64,000 nucleotides of DNA from Bradyrhizobium sp. CCGB12 (GTDB taxonomy: Bacteria > Pseudomonadota > Alphaproteobacteria > Rhizobiales > Xanthobacteraceae). The translations under genes and the position numbers were made by a program. The notes under the pieces were generated by a model. It searched no databases and was not told where the DNA came from. It was given only the letters and a program-made list of their open reading frames with translations. The first letter of the stretch is position 1. Each line of letters starts with the position of its first letter. This document shows, one piece after another, positions 37,302-46,107 of this stretch. The stretch covers positions 7,626,001 through 7,690,000 of the forward strand of contig NZ_JANADO010000001.1 of NCBI RefSeq assembly GCF_024199845.1, in the 5' to 3' direction.

Positions 37302-38915
37302 CTACTTCACCGCCCCGAACCGGCTGTCGAACGAGTTCGACTGCACCACCGGCGCGGCGCCGGCCATCTGGCCGCTATCATGCGCGCCGTCCGACACCGA
37401 GGGCTTCAGCGCCGGGCGCGTTGCGGCGAGGCGGGTGTCGGGCTGTTTCGCCGGCTCGGCGGGCTTGGCGGCGACCGCTGGCTTCGGCGCCTCCTTCGCT
37501 GCGTCCTTGGACTTGTCATGCCCCGGCACGAAGCGGGTCACTGCGGCCTTGAGCCTCGATGCAGCCGTGGGCGGCGTCGTGGAGGTCTGGGCCGGCGCCA
37601 CGGACGCGGTGGCTTGCGGCGGAGGCGTGGTGGCCGTGGTGTCGGCGGTGCCGAGGCCCATCTTGCGGCCGAGGTTGGAGAAGAAGCCGCTGCCTTGAGA
37701 TTTCTCTTGCGATTTCTCGGTCGGCGCGGCTGCAGCAACGCGGGTGCTGGTCGCCGGCGCGCTGACGGCGACAACGGGTTCTTGCGGCGGCCCGCTTGCT
37801 GCTGCATCGAGATTCGGCTTGGGCGGATTGACGTGGCCGGGGATCGTGCCCGGCGCCTTCGCCATGGCCAGCATTTCCAGCGTGGTGCCTTCGGCGCCTT
37901 CCGACAGGCCGGTCGAGCCTTCCGGAATCTTGGCGGCGAACACCTTGTTCATGCCACCGTCGATGCCGGTGTTCATCCGCGCCACCGGCGTGCCCTTGGC
38001 GACGAGCTTGTTGTACTCGGCCTGGTCGCGCACATCCTTCTCGCGCACCGCGCTGGCGATGTCCTCGGGGATCACATAGGCCGGACATTTGGCCGAGGCG
38101 TCGAACACCAGGTCGCGCTTGGCGTCCGCCGGCTTCGCTGCATCGAACACGTATTTCTTCTCGCAGAAATCGACCTTCGGCTCCTGCCGCGTCACCTCGA
38201 AATGATCATAGCCTTCCTTGATCATCTTCCAGAACGGCATGTTCGGGTTGTTCCGGTGCTTGGCCATGTTCACCGGCGTCATCTTGAACGGATAGGCTTG
38301 GAGCTGGAACGCCTTCTGGCCGCCGAAGAAGGACTCGCGGCCGAGCGAATAGATCTCGGCGATCTGCTCGTCCGTCATCGCGTAGCAGCCGCGCGAGGAG
38401 CAGTCGCCATGCACCATCAGCTGCGAGCCGGAGCGGCCGAGCGCCTTGTCGAACGCGTTCGGGTAGCCGGTGTTGAAGGAGAGATAATAGGCCGATTGCG
38501 GATTCATCTGGCCCGGATTGATCGAGTAGAATCCTTCCGGCGCCTGGCGATCGCCTTCGCGGACCTTGGGGCCGAGATCACCCGACCAGCGGCAGATCGG
38601 ATAGGTCTTGAGCAACGCGAACTGGCCTGAGCGGGTCTGCTTCCAGACCTCGAGCTCGGCCTCCTGCTTGAACAGGCGGACCAGGATCGGCGATTGCAGA
38701 TCCATGTTCTTCTCGACCATCGCGGCGAGAAGCTTTGGCGGCACCGGCTGGTTGGCCTTGGCGTTGGTCGCGAGCGAGACCTGGTCGGTGTCGCAGCCGG
38801 CCAGCACGATGCTGGCGGCAAGCGCAACCGAAGCCAAAAGCGCGCGAGCAAGCGAACGAGAAATCAAGATGGACCCCACACCGTGCCGGGCAGCGAGCGC
38901 GAACCCCACTTCCAT
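37302..38915 (-). CDS. YafK-type L,D-transpeptidase family lipoprotein
   Basis: A 537-residue envelope protein. The lipobox is LAGC with C41, so the mature protein is probably lipid-anchored. The YkuD-like catalytic motif is H169-G-D-C-S-S-R-G-C177, as in the YafK/DpaA branch, whose members act on murein crosslinks or remove Braun lipoprotein. About 200 C-terminal residues are Pro/Ala/Thr-rich and likely disordered, which may span the periplasm. ATG 38915 gives a long signal peptide; GTG 38879 would give a more usual length. The real reaction (crosslinking or hydrolysis) cannot be told from sequence. It lies alone, 320 bases downstream of accA. Confidence 0.85.
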   Translation of the reverse strand: MEVGFALAARHGVGSILISRSLARALLASVALAASIVLAGCDTDQVSLATNAKANQPVPPKLLAAMVEKNMDLQSPILVRLFKQEAELEVWKQTRSGQFALLKTYPICRWSGDLGPKVREGDRQAPEGFYSINPGQMNPQSAYYLSFNTGYPNAFDKALGRSGSQLMVHGDCSSRGCYAMTDEQIAEIYSLGRESFFGGQKAFQLQAYPFKMTPVNMAKHRNNPNMPFWKMIKEGYDHFEVTRQEPKVDFCEKKYVFDAAKPADAKRDLVFDASAKCPAYVIPEDIASAVREKDVRDQAEYNKLVAKGTPVARMNTGIDGGMNKVFAAKIPEGSTGLSEGAEGTTLEMLAMAKAPGTIPGHVNPPKPNLDAAASGPPQEPVVAVSAPATSTRVAAAAPTEKSQEKSQGSGFFSNLGRKMGLGTADTTATTPPPQATASVAPAQTSTTPPTAASRLKAAVTRFVPGHDKSKDAAKEAPKPAVAAKPAEPAKQPDTRLAATRPALKPSVSDGAHDSGQMAGAAPVVQSNSFDSRFGAVK

Positions 38916-39234
38916 GGAGCACGGCCTGACCGGACATCCGGACCCGTCGTGACGGGCTTTTTCAGACCACGCCCCAGCGCTTATGCCCTGAAGCCATTGA
39001 TTAAAATTCTAACCTCTGGGTCATGTGGTCGCAACCCGAGAGGGGATCACGAGCCCGTTGGCCCAAAGGTGTGGTCAACAGAGACTTAAACTTGGCCGCA
39101 ACTTGGACCTTGCGGACCAACCGCCACTGAGATCGCCGATTTGGGCAAAAAAAGGGTTAAGACGGCGTTACCGGGGGAGACCTCCGATAGGACACGGCGG
39201 AGGCGACGCGTTCGGCGGGCCAAACCCGCTCGAA
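38916..39234. other. Intergenic region between accA and the L,D-transpeptidase
   Basis: 319 bases downstream of accA and upstream of the transpeptidase gene (both leftward). It must contain the promoter of the latter. A CCCGTC-GT-GACGGG hairpin followed by CTTTTT (38943-38961) is oriented rightwards and so does not fit either gene. No RNA family is recognised. Confidence 0.4.
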
Positions 39235-40197
39235 TCAGCCCAGTTTCCGGCCGATATCGAGGAATTTCTGCCGCCGCTGCTTGCGGATGGCGTCGCCGTC
39301 GAGGCCCTGGAGCTCGTCAAAGGCCTTGGCGATGGCATCGCCGGTGGTGGCGATCATGGCGGCGGGATCGCGATGGGCGCCGCCGACCGGCTCCTTCAGT
39401 ATCTGATCGATCACCCCGAAGCGGAGCATGTCCTGGGCGGTGATCTTCATGTTGTTGGCGGCTTCCTGCGCCTTGGTGCCGTCGCGCCACAGGATGGAGG
39501 AGGCGGCCTCCGGCGAGATCACGCTGTAGATCGCGTGCTCCAGCATCAGGACCTTGTTGGCGGTGGTGATGGCGATGGCGCCGCCCGACATGCCCTCGCC
39601 GGTGATGATGGCGACGTTCGGCACGGTCAGCGCCAGGCAGGCATCCGTCGAGCGCGCGATCGCCTCGGCCTGTCCCCGCTCTTCCGCGCCAATGCCGGGA
39701 TAGGCGCCGGCGGAATCGGCGAGCGACAGCACCGGCAGGCCGAACCGCTCGGCCATCTCCATCAGCCGCACGCATTTGCGATAGCCTTCGGGCCGCGCCA
39801 TGCCGAAATTGTGCCGGATCCGGCTCTCGGTGGAATCGCCCTTTTCCTGGCCCATCACGCAGATCGGCTCGCCGCGGAAGCGGCCGAAGCCGGCGACCAG
39901 CGCTTCGTCTTCGCCGAACTTGCGGTCGCCCGCGAGCGGGGTGAATTCGGTGATCAGGCCCTTGATGAAGTCGTTGAAATGCGGCCGCTGCGGATGCCGC
40001 GCGACCAGAGTCTTCTGCCACGGCGTCAGATTCAGATAGAGGTCGGCCAGCGCCTGCGCCGCCTTGTCCTCGATCCGCCCGATCTCATCAGCGATGTCGG
40101 TGCCGGAGGCTGCAAGCGTGCGCAACTCGTCGACCTTGGAGTCGAGCTCGGCGACGGGCTTTTCGAAGTCGAGATAGCTGCGCATCTGGTCTGGCAT
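39235..40197 (-). CDS. accA: Acetyl-CoA carboxylase carboxyltransferase subunit alpha
   Basis: AccA with AccD transfers carboxyl from biotin to acetyl-CoA, the first committed step of fatty acid synthesis. The 320-residue length is usual here. Family motifs are RSYLDFEKPVAELD at the N-terminus, HPQRPHFNDFIKGL, the GYRKCVRLMEMAERF helix, and the acyl-CoA-binding/oxyanion segment GEGMSGGAIAI. ATG 40197 matches the family start; 36 residues of extra open frame upstream do not. It is in the same direction as xerD, 202 bases downstream of it. Confidence 0.96.
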   Translation of the reverse strand: MPDQMRSYLDFEKPVAELDSKVDELRTLAASGTDIADEIGRIEDKAAQALADLYLNLTPWQKTLVARHPQRPHFNDFIKGLITEFTPLAGDRKFGEDEALVAGFGRFRGEPICVMGQEKGDSTESRIRHNFGMARPEGYRKCVRLMEMAERFGLPVLSLADSAGAYPGIGAEERGQAEAIARSTDACLALTVPNVAIITGEGMSGGAIAITTANKVLMLEHAIYSVISPEAASSILWRDGTKAQEAANNMKITAQDMLRFGVIDQILKEPVGGAHRDPAAMIATTGDAIAKAFDELQGLDGDAIRKQRRQKFLDIGRKLG

Positions 40198-40398
40198 CAA
40201 CTCAATATAGGGGGACGGGGCAAGGCGTCGAAGCAGATTTGGCTCGGTGGAAAAAAGTGTAGCTTCTTCAATGAGTTGGCTTGTGTGCTCCCGGGAGCCC
40301 GCCAAATCATGCGTAAGGCCACGGCTCTTTCTGCGGAGATGTGGCCGAAGTCAAGGCGGTTTCGGCCTCCGCTGACGACGGCCGCTATTTCGGCGGTC

Positions 40399-41355
40399 CT
40401 ACTTCTCCGCCAGCGGGTGGAGGTCGCGGACCAGGCTCTTCAGCCGCTCCTCGACGACATGGGTGTAGATCTGGGTCGTCGAGATGTCGGTGTGGCCGAG
40501 CAGGGTCTGCACGATGCGTAAGTCCGCGCCGTTGTGGAGCAGGTGGCTGGCGAAGGCGTGGCGCAGCACGTGCGGGGAGACCAGGCGGGCCTGAAGGCCG
40601 GAGGCGACCGCGAGCTCCTTCAGGTCGCGGGCAAAATGCTGCCGCGTCAGATGTCCGCTCTCGCCGAACGAGGGAAACAGCCATTTCGAGGTGGCCACGC
40701 CGTTCTTCTTGTCGGCCTTTGCAGCCTCGGTCGCGGCGAGATAGTCGGCCATCGCCTGCCGCGAGGCATCGTTGAGCGGCACCAGGCGTTCCTTGTTGCC
40801 CTTGCCGCGCACCACGATCATGCGCGCATCGCGCTTGGCCGCCGAGCGTGGCAGCGCCACCAGCTCGGAGACGCGCAGGCCCGTGGCGTAGAGCACCTCG
40901 AGCAGGCAATAGAGCCGCAAGCTCCGCAGCCGTTTCGACGGCGAGGCATCCTCCGCCTCGCTCAATTCCTTGGCACGGCGGAGCATGCGGTCAACATCTC
41001 CGATCGACAGCACTTTTGGCAGGCCGCGGCCGCGCTTGGGCCCCGACAGGATCGCTGCGGGATCCTCGGTTCTGATCCGCTCGTTGAGAAGAAAGCGGAA
41101 CAGATGTCGCATCGCCGACAGCCGCCGCGCGACACTGGTGGACTTGAAACCACGCGTGTCGAGATCGGCGAGATAGTCGCGCAAGGTCTGCGTCTCGGCA
41201 TCCGCAAAACTGTGGCCGACACGGTCCAGGAATTCGGAGAAATCGGTGAGGTCGCGGCGGTAGGCATCGAGCGTGTTGGGCCCGGCGCCCTGTTCCGCCG
41301 CGAGCATGTCGAGGAACAGGCCGGTGAGCTTGGTATCGGAGGGCTGGGTGCGCAT
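40399..41355 (-). CDS. xerD: Site-specific tyrosine recombinase XerD
   Basis: XerD with XerC resolves chromosome dimers at dif during cell division. The 318-residue protein has the SAM-like N-terminal DNA-binding domain (LDAYRRDLTDFSEFL) and the catalytic domain with R in TGLRVSELV, HVLRHAFASHLL (the H-x-x-R box) and the nucleophile Tyr in TQIYTHV. xerD next to accA and aroK is a conserved rhizobial order, which favours XerD over a phage integrase. It faces away from aroK, with a tiny gene between. Confidence 0.93.
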   Translation of the reverse strand: MRTQPSDTKLTGLFLDMLAAEQGAGPNTLDAYRRDLTDFSEFLDRVGHSFADAETQTLRDYLADLDTRGFKSTSVARRLSAMRHLFRFLLNERIRTEDPAAILSGPKRGRGLPKVLSIGDVDRMLRRAKELSEAEDASPSKRLRSLRLYCLLEVLYATGLRVSELVALPRSAAKRDARMIVVRGKGNKERLVPLNDASRQAMADYLAATEAAKADKKNGVATSKWLFPSFGESGHLTRQHFARDLKELAVASGLQARLVSPHVLRHAFASHLLHNGADLRIVQTLLGHTDISTTQIYTHVVEERLKSLVRDLHPLAEK

Positions 41356-41372
41356 GCCCCGGAGCCTAGCTG

Positions 41373-41519
41373 CTATTTCTTGAGAAACTTGTCAGGCGGG
41401 ATCGTCACTGTCATTTCCCGCGGCTTCGGATTGACGAAGTTCGCCAGTGCGAAGAGCACGCCATAGACCATGCCGGCGATCACGGCGACGACCGTCAGGA
41501 AGCGGAACAGGCTGGGCAT
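41373..41519 (-). CDS. Small single-pass membrane protein
   Basis: A 48-residue open frame, too short for usual gene callers but well formed: starts MPSLFRFLTVVAVIAG, one membrane helix at about 6-28, then a conserved-looking Pro-rich tail (NPKPREMTVTIPPDKFLKK). Composition and codon use are as in real genes. I recall homologues at the same site next to xerD/aroK in other Rhizobiales, so it is probably a real conserved small protein. The function is unknown; the topology suggests a periplasmic or cytosolic basic tail on an inner-membrane anchor. Confidence 0.65.
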   Translation of the reverse strand: MPSLFRFLTVVAVIAGMVYGVLFALANFVNPKPREMTVTIPPDKFLKK

Positions 41520-41690
41520 CTGCAAAGGGTCTCGGCGAGGGTGTCGGCGGGCAAATTAACCAATGAAATCATCCAACATGTTCGCCGTTTCGTGGCAAGA
41601 GTCCTCTGGCGAGGGCCCTTGCGGGGTCGTATAGGTGGCCAAAGCATGCCGCCTTTGGCGGCAGATCGAGCGAGATCCAGAGCGAGATCC

Positions 41691-42314
41691 ATGTCCGACG
41701 CCGCGTTGCCGCTACCCGGTTCGCCTGAGGCCGACATCCTGTCGGCGCTCGGAGCGCGCTCGATCGTGCTCGTCGGCATGATGGGTGTGGGCAAATCCAC
41801 CATCGGTCGCCGCATGGCGGCGCGGCTCAAGCTGCCCTTCGTCGATGCCGACACCGAGATCGAGGCGGCGGCCGGCATGACCATACCGGAGATCTTCGAG
41901 CGCCATGGCGAGCCGCATTTCCGCGACGGCGAGGCCCGCGTGATCGCGCGGCTGCTGGACAGCGGGCCGATCGTGCTTGCGACCGGCGGCGGCGCCTTCA
42001 TGCGCGAGGAGACGCGCGTGCGAATCGCCGCGAAAGCGGTCTCGATCTGGCTCAAGGCCGACCACGACGTCATCATGCGCCGCGTGCGGCGCCGTGCCGA
42101 TCGCCCGCTGCTCCAGACCGCCGATCCCGAAGGAACAGTGACGCGCCTGCTCACCGAGCGCGAGCCGGTCTATGGCCATGCCGACCTCACCATTGCCTCG
42201 CGCGACGTGCCGCACGACAAGATCGTCGAGGAATGCATCGAGACGCTGCGGGCCCATCTCTGCGGCGAGCAGGCGTCCCATCCACCTGCCGACGTTGCGA
42301 GTGCCGCACGATGA
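41691..42314 (+). CDS. aroK: Shikimate kinase
   Basis: AroK phosphorylates shikimate in aromatic amino acid synthesis. The 207-residue protein has the P-loop GMMGVGKST near residue 32, the shikimate-binding VDADTEIE and the ATGGGAFM loop. ATG 41691 is chosen; ATG 41646 would add 15 residues. The stop overlaps the aroB ATG by four bases (42311-42314), so the two are translated in a coupled way. Some annotations would use longer starts, but the family core begins after residue 15. Confidence 0.93.
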   Translation: MSDAALPLPGSPEADILSALGARSIVLVGMMGVGKSTIGRRMAARLKLPFVDADTEIEAAAGMTIPEIFERHGEPHFRDGEARVIARLLDSGPIVLATGGGAFMREETRVRIAAKAVSIWLKADHDVIMRRVRRRADRPLLQTADPEGTVTRLLTEREPVYGHADLTIASRDVPHDKIVEECIETLRAHLCGEQASHPPADVASAAR

Positions 42315-43453
42315 CTGCGCCGTTGAAACATTCCGATCCCGTCAAGGTCGACGTTGCGCTCGGCGACCGCGCCTATGACATCGTCATCGGCCGTGGCGTG
42401 CTGGCCTCGCTCGGCGAACGGGTCGCGGCTTTGCGCCCCGGCGTGCGCACGGCCATCGTCACCGACCGTACCGTCGCAAAGTACTGGCTCGAGCCGACCG
42501 AAGCTTCGCTTGCGGCCAGCGGCATCCCGACCTCGCGCATCGTCGTCGAGGAAGGCGAGATCTCGAAAACCTATGCGGGCCTCGAAAAGGTCAGCGAGGC
42601 CCTGATCGCCGCAAAAATCGAGCGCAACGATCTCGTCATCGCGCTCGGCGGCGGCGTGGTCGGCGATCTCGCCGGCTTCGCGGCCGCGATCCTGCGCCGC
42701 GGCGTCGATTTCGTGCAGGTGCCGACCTCGCTGCTGGCGCAGGTCGATTCCTCCGTCGGCGGCAAGACCGGCATCAACTCGCCGCAGGGCAAGAACCTGC
42801 TCGGCGCCTTCCACCAGCCGGTGCTGGTCATCGCCGACACCGCCGTGCTCGACACGCTGTCGCCGCGGCAATTCCGCGCCGGTTATGCCGAGGTTGCCAA
42901 ATATGGCGTGCTCGGCGACGAGGCTTTCTTCGCCTGGCTGGAGAAGAATCACGCCGACATCTTCAAGGGTGGCTCGGCGCGCGAGCATGCGATCGCAACC
43001 TCCTGCCGTGCCAAGGCGGGCGTCGTCTCGCGCGACGAGCGCGAGACCGGTGAGCGCGCGCTGCTCAATCTCGGCCATACCTTCGGTCACGCGCTGGAAG
43101 CGGCGACCGGCTTCTCCGACCGTCTGTTCCACGGCGAGGGCGTTGCGATCGGCATGACGCTGGCGGCGCAGTTCTCGGCCAGGCTCGGCATGATCGCCGA
43201 GGCCGATGCGGCCCGTGTCGAGCGCCACCTCGTCGAGGCCGGTCTTCCGACGCGCTTGCAGGACATTGCGGGTTTTGCGCAGGAAGGCCTTGCCGACGCC
43301 GACGCGCTGATGGCCCTGATGGCGCAGGACAAGAAGGTCAAGCGCGGCAAGCTCACCTTCATCCTGCTGGAGGCCGTCGGGCGCGCGGTGATCGCCGGGG
43401 ATGTCGAGCCGGCCTTGGTGCGCGACTTCCTGAAGTCGAAATTATCGCAGTGA
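42311..43453 (+). CDS. aroB: 3-dehydroquinate synthase
   Basis: AroB makes the carbocyclic ring of 3-dehydroquinate from DAHP using NAD and zinc. The 380-residue protein has the NAD-binding GGGVVGDLAGFAA segment, the PTSLLAQVDSSVGGKTGIN active-site loop and the zinc ligand region GHTFGHALE. ATG 42311 overlaps the aroK stop (ATGA). The pair aroK-aroB is typical of proteobacteria. Confidence 0.96.
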   Translation: MTAPLKHSDPVKVDVALGDRAYDIVIGRGVLASLGERVAALRPGVRTAIVTDRTVAKYWLEPTEASLAASGIPTSRIVVEEGEISKTYAGLEKVSEALIAAKIERNDLVIALGGGVVGDLAGFAAAILRRGVDFVQVPTSLLAQVDSSVGGKTGINSPQGKNLLGAFHQPVLVIADTAVLDTLSPRQFRAGYAEVAKYGVLGDEAFFAWLEKNHADIFKGGSAREHAIATSCRAKAGVVSRDERETGERALLNLGHTFGHALEAATGFSDRLFHGEGVAIGMTLAAQFSARLGMIAEADAARVERHLVEAGLPTRLQDIAGFAQEGLADADALMALMAQDKKVKRGKLTFILLEAVGRAVIAGDVEPALVRDFLKSKLSQ

Positions 43454-43520
43454 TGGCGGGACTGTCCGGACGTGGCGCAAGCGAAGAGGCGCGGAAGGTC
43501 AAGGCGGTCGCGAGGCAAAT

Positions 43521-44873
43521 ATGAGTTCGATCTCGATCAACCTGCTGCTCGCGGTTCTCTTGCTCGCCGCCAATGCATTTTACGTGGCGGCGGAATTTGC
43601 GCTCGTGAAGAGCCGCGGGTTTCGGGTCAAGGCAATGGTCGAGCAGAACCGCTTCGGCGCGCGCTTGCTGCAGACCATGATGGGAAACATCGAATCCTAT
43701 CTCGCCTGCTGCCAGCTCGGCATCACCATGGCCTCCCTCGGTCTCGGCTGGATCGGTGAGCCGACCGTTTCTGCGCTGCTCAGCCCGATCCTCCGTCCGC
43801 TCGGACTATCGGAGGCCACGCTGCACTTCACCTCGTTCGTGGCGGGCTTTCTGGTTTTCTCCTCGCTGCACATCATCATCGGCGAGCAGGTGCCGAAGAC
43901 GCTTGCGATCAGGGAGCCGATGCCGGTATCGCAGTGGATCGCGTATCCGCTTCACGCCTCCTATTTGGTGTTCTACCCGCTGAGCTGGTGTCTCAACACG
44001 GCATCGGGCGCAATCCTGCGTTTGATCGGGGTGCAGGAGTTCTCGCAGCACGACATCCTGACGGATTCCGAGATCGAGGGCCTGGTTGAGGAATCGGCTG
44101 TACACGGCAAGATCGAGAGCGGCGAAGCCGAGTACATTCACAACGTCTTCCGCCTCGGCGAGCTGACCGTGTCTGACGTGATGGTCCACCGCACCGCCAT
44201 GGTGATGATCAACGCCGACCTGCCGCCGGAGGAGCTGGTGCGGGAGGTGCTGGCCACCGAATACACCCGCATTCCGCTGTGGCGCGACAAGTCGGAGAAC
44301 ATCATCGGCATTCTGCACGCCAAGGATCTGTTGCGGGCGATCCGCGCCTCGGAGGGCGATACCTCGCGCATCGACGTCACCACCATCATGCTGCCGCCCT
44401 GGTTCGTGCCGGAAATGCGACCGATATCCCAGCAGCTCAAGGCGTTCCGCCGCCGCAAGACCCACTTCGCGCTGGTCGTGGATGAGTATGGCGAAGTCGA
44501 AGGCCTCGTGACGCTGGAAGACATTTTGGAGGAGATCGTCGGCGATATCTCCGACGAGCACGACGTCGTGGTCGCCGGCGTGCGGCGCCAGCCGGACGGC
44601 TCCGTCGTGGTCGACGGCTCGGTGCCGATCCGCGATCTCAACCGCGCCCTGGACTGGCATCTGCCCGACGAGGAGGCAACCACGGTGGCGGGCCTCGTCA
44701 TTCACGAGGCGCGCTCGATCCCCGACCGCGGCCAGAGTTTCACCTTCCACGGCTTCCGCTTCCGCGTCCTCCGCCGCGAACGCAATCGCATCACCGCGCT
44801 CCGTATTTCACCGGTGCCGCGCGAAGCGGAGCTGGAAGAGGTGAAGCCGAGAAGGGCCGGGACGTCGTTTTGA
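43521..44873 (+). CDS. CNNM/CorC-type transporter (hemolysin C family)
   Basis: A 450-residue membrane protein with an N-terminal DUF21 domain (three to four helices, residues 1-200; motif AEFALVKSRGFRVKAM), then two CBS domains (about 215-340, with VMVHRTAMVMIN and FALVVDEYGEVEGLVTLEDI) and a C-terminal CorC_HlyC domain. Homologues export or import magnesium and cobalt ions; the older name hemolysin is misleading. It follows aroB by 67 bases and ends at a bidirectional hairpin. Confidence 0.88.
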   Translation: MSSISINLLLAVLLLAANAFYVAAEFALVKSRGFRVKAMVEQNRFGARLLQTMMGNIESYLACCQLGITMASLGLGWIGEPTVSALLSPILRPLGLSEATLHFTSFVAGFLVFSSLHIIIGEQVPKTLAIREPMPVSQWIAYPLHASYLVFYPLSWCLNTASGAILRLIGVQEFSQHDILTDSEIEGLVEESAVHGKIESGEAEYIHNVFRLGELTVSDVMVHRTAMVMINADLPPEELVREVLATEYTRIPLWRDKSENIIGILHAKDLLRAIRASEGDTSRIDVTTIMLPPWFVPEMRPISQQLKAFRRRKTHFALVVDEYGEVEGLVTLEDILEEIVGDISDEHDVVVAGVRRQPDGSVVVDGSVPIRDLNRALDWHLPDEEATTVAGLVIHEARSIPDRGQSFTFHGFRFRVLRRERNRITALRISPVPREAELEEVKPRRAGTSF

Positions 44874-44880
44874 TCTCTTT

Positions 44881-44903
44881 CTTACCCTCCAGGGGAGGGT
44901 AAG
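44881..44903. terminator. Bidirectional hairpin between convergent genes
   Basis: CTTACCCTCC / GGAGGGTAAG with a 3-base loop, flanked by TTT on the left. It stands between the convergent CNNM gene and bolA and probably ends one or both transcripts. Confidence 0.5.
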
Positions 44904-44908
44904 CGAGA

Positions 44909-45178
44909 TCAACCTTCCCCCGGCGCCTGCGCGTGGATCGCGAGCGCGTGCACCCCGCCGGAGAGTTCCGCGGCCAGCGCCGAATTTATCATGCGATGGC
45001 GGTCGACCCGGCTCTTCCCTTTGAAGGCGGCAGACACGATATAAACACGGAAGTGCGTCTCGCCGCTCGGCCGATGGCCGGCGTGGCCCTCATGCAAATG
45101 TGACTCGTCGACGACTTGCAGGTTTTCCGGCGTGAAAGCTTCCTGCAACTTGTTGCGGATAGTGTCTCTGATAGCCAT
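44909..45178 (-). CDS. bolA: BolA-family protein
   Basis: An 89-residue BolA-like protein, with the class II KH-type fold and the helical motif GETHFRVYIVSAAFKGKSRVDRHRMINSAL; the conserved H is in SHLHEGHAG. BolA proteins form complexes with monothiol glutaredoxins and take part in iron-sulfur and iron regulation. ATG 45178 is preferred over one 27 bases upstream. It is divergent from the J-domain gene (106-bp gap), a conserved rhizobial neighbourhood just before cobS. Confidence 0.9.
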   Translation of the reverse strand: MAIRDTIRNKLQEAFTPENLQVVDESHLHEGHAGHRPSGETHFRVYIVSAAFKGKSRVDRHRMINSALAAELSGGVHALAIHAQAPGEG

Positions 45179-45284
45179 GTGTGTGCCATTAAGGTGCGCG
45201 ATCAAGCTCCGTTAATTGCCGGGTTCTCGGCTAATTGCAATGTCAAGACTTGAAGGTTTTTGCATTGCGTAGTCAAAGTCAGCC

Positions 45285-45917
45285 ATGCCGATCGATTCAT
45301 CAAAATTCTTCGACTCCATCCGCGTCAAGCCGCGGGGCAAGCAGCCGGAAGTGAAGCCGCGCGATACCGTGGTCGCTTGCGAGTGGGCCGGGTGTCAGAA
45401 CAAGGGCGCGCACCGTGCGCCGAAGGGTCGCGAGAACCAGCGCGAGTACTGGCACTTCTGCCTGGACCACGTGCGCGAGTACAACCAGAACTACAATTTC
45501 TTCTCCGGCATGAATGCCGACGCGGTCGCGCGCTACCAGAAGGATGCGCTGACCGGCCACCGCCCGACCTGGAAGATGGGCGCCAATGGCGGCAAGAAGG
45601 GCGCGGAAGCCGAGATCGATATGGCGTCCGATCCGTTCAGCATGTTCAGTGAGATCAACGGCCGCGCCAACTGGCGCCGCGGGCCCGAAGCCCAGCCGAA
45701 GGCCGAGACCCGCAAGGTGATGAATGCCGAGCGCAAGGCGCTCCAGGTCATGGGCCTCGGCCCCGACGCCACGCTCGCCGACGTCAAGAGCAAGTACAAG
45801 GCGCTGGTGAAGCAGCACCACCCCGACGCCAATGGCGGCGACCGCTCGACCGAAGACCGCCTGATCGAGATCATCAAGGCTTATAATTATCTGAAGACAG
45901 TGGTGCGCGAGGCGTAG
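45285..45917 (+). CDS. J-domain protein with Cys/His N-terminal part
   Basis: A 210-residue DnaJ-like protein. The J domain is at the C-terminus (about 150-208), with the HPD motif in KQHHPDANGGD; J domains stimulate Hsp70 ATPase. The N-terminal 80 residues carry C32, C37, H42, C59 and H62 (CEWAGCQNKGAH and WHFCLDHV), possibly a zinc site. This architecture is seen in many Alphaproteobacteria without known function. It is divergent from bolA. Confidence 0.85.
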   Translation: MPIDSSKFFDSIRVKPRGKQPEVKPRDTVVACEWAGCQNKGAHRAPKGRENQREYWHFCLDHVREYNQNYNFFSGMNADAVARYQKDALTGHRPTWKMGANGGKKGAEAEIDMASDPFSMFSEINGRANWRRGPEAQPKAETRKVMNAERKALQVMGLGPDATLADVKSKYKALVKQHHPDANGGDRSTEDRLIEIIKAYNYLKTVVREA

Positions 45918-45936
45918 GGCCTTCTGCTCTCCTCTT

Positions 45937-46077
45937 CCTTCTCCCCTTGCGGGAGAAGGTGGCGCGAAGCGCCGGATGAGGGGTTCTCTCCACGCGTTAG
46001 ACTGATAGTGAGGATGGAGACCCCTCACCCGTCTCGCCGCTGCGCGACGAGCCACCCTCTCCCGCAAGGGGAGAGGG
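45937..46077. repeat. Intergenic repeat cluster of the CTCCC...GGGAG type
   Basis: Two hairpin units, CTTCTCCCCTTGCGGGAGAAG and a mirrored CTCTCCCGCAAGGGGAGAG, with GGATGAGGG/CCCTCACCC flanks, between convergent genes. Same family as at 1128, 48501 and 55322. Confidence 0.6.
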
Positions 46078-46107
46078 AAAACACGCCGCTCCATCCGGGC
46101 TACTGCT

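Noticed and set aside
38943..38961. Terminator for the L,D-transpeptidase or accA gene
   Set aside because: The hairpin and T-run point rightwards, against both genes.
40399..41355. Phage integrase marking a genomic island
   Set aside because: Context (accA, aroK) and motifs fit chromosomal XerD, and no att-like repeat is seen.
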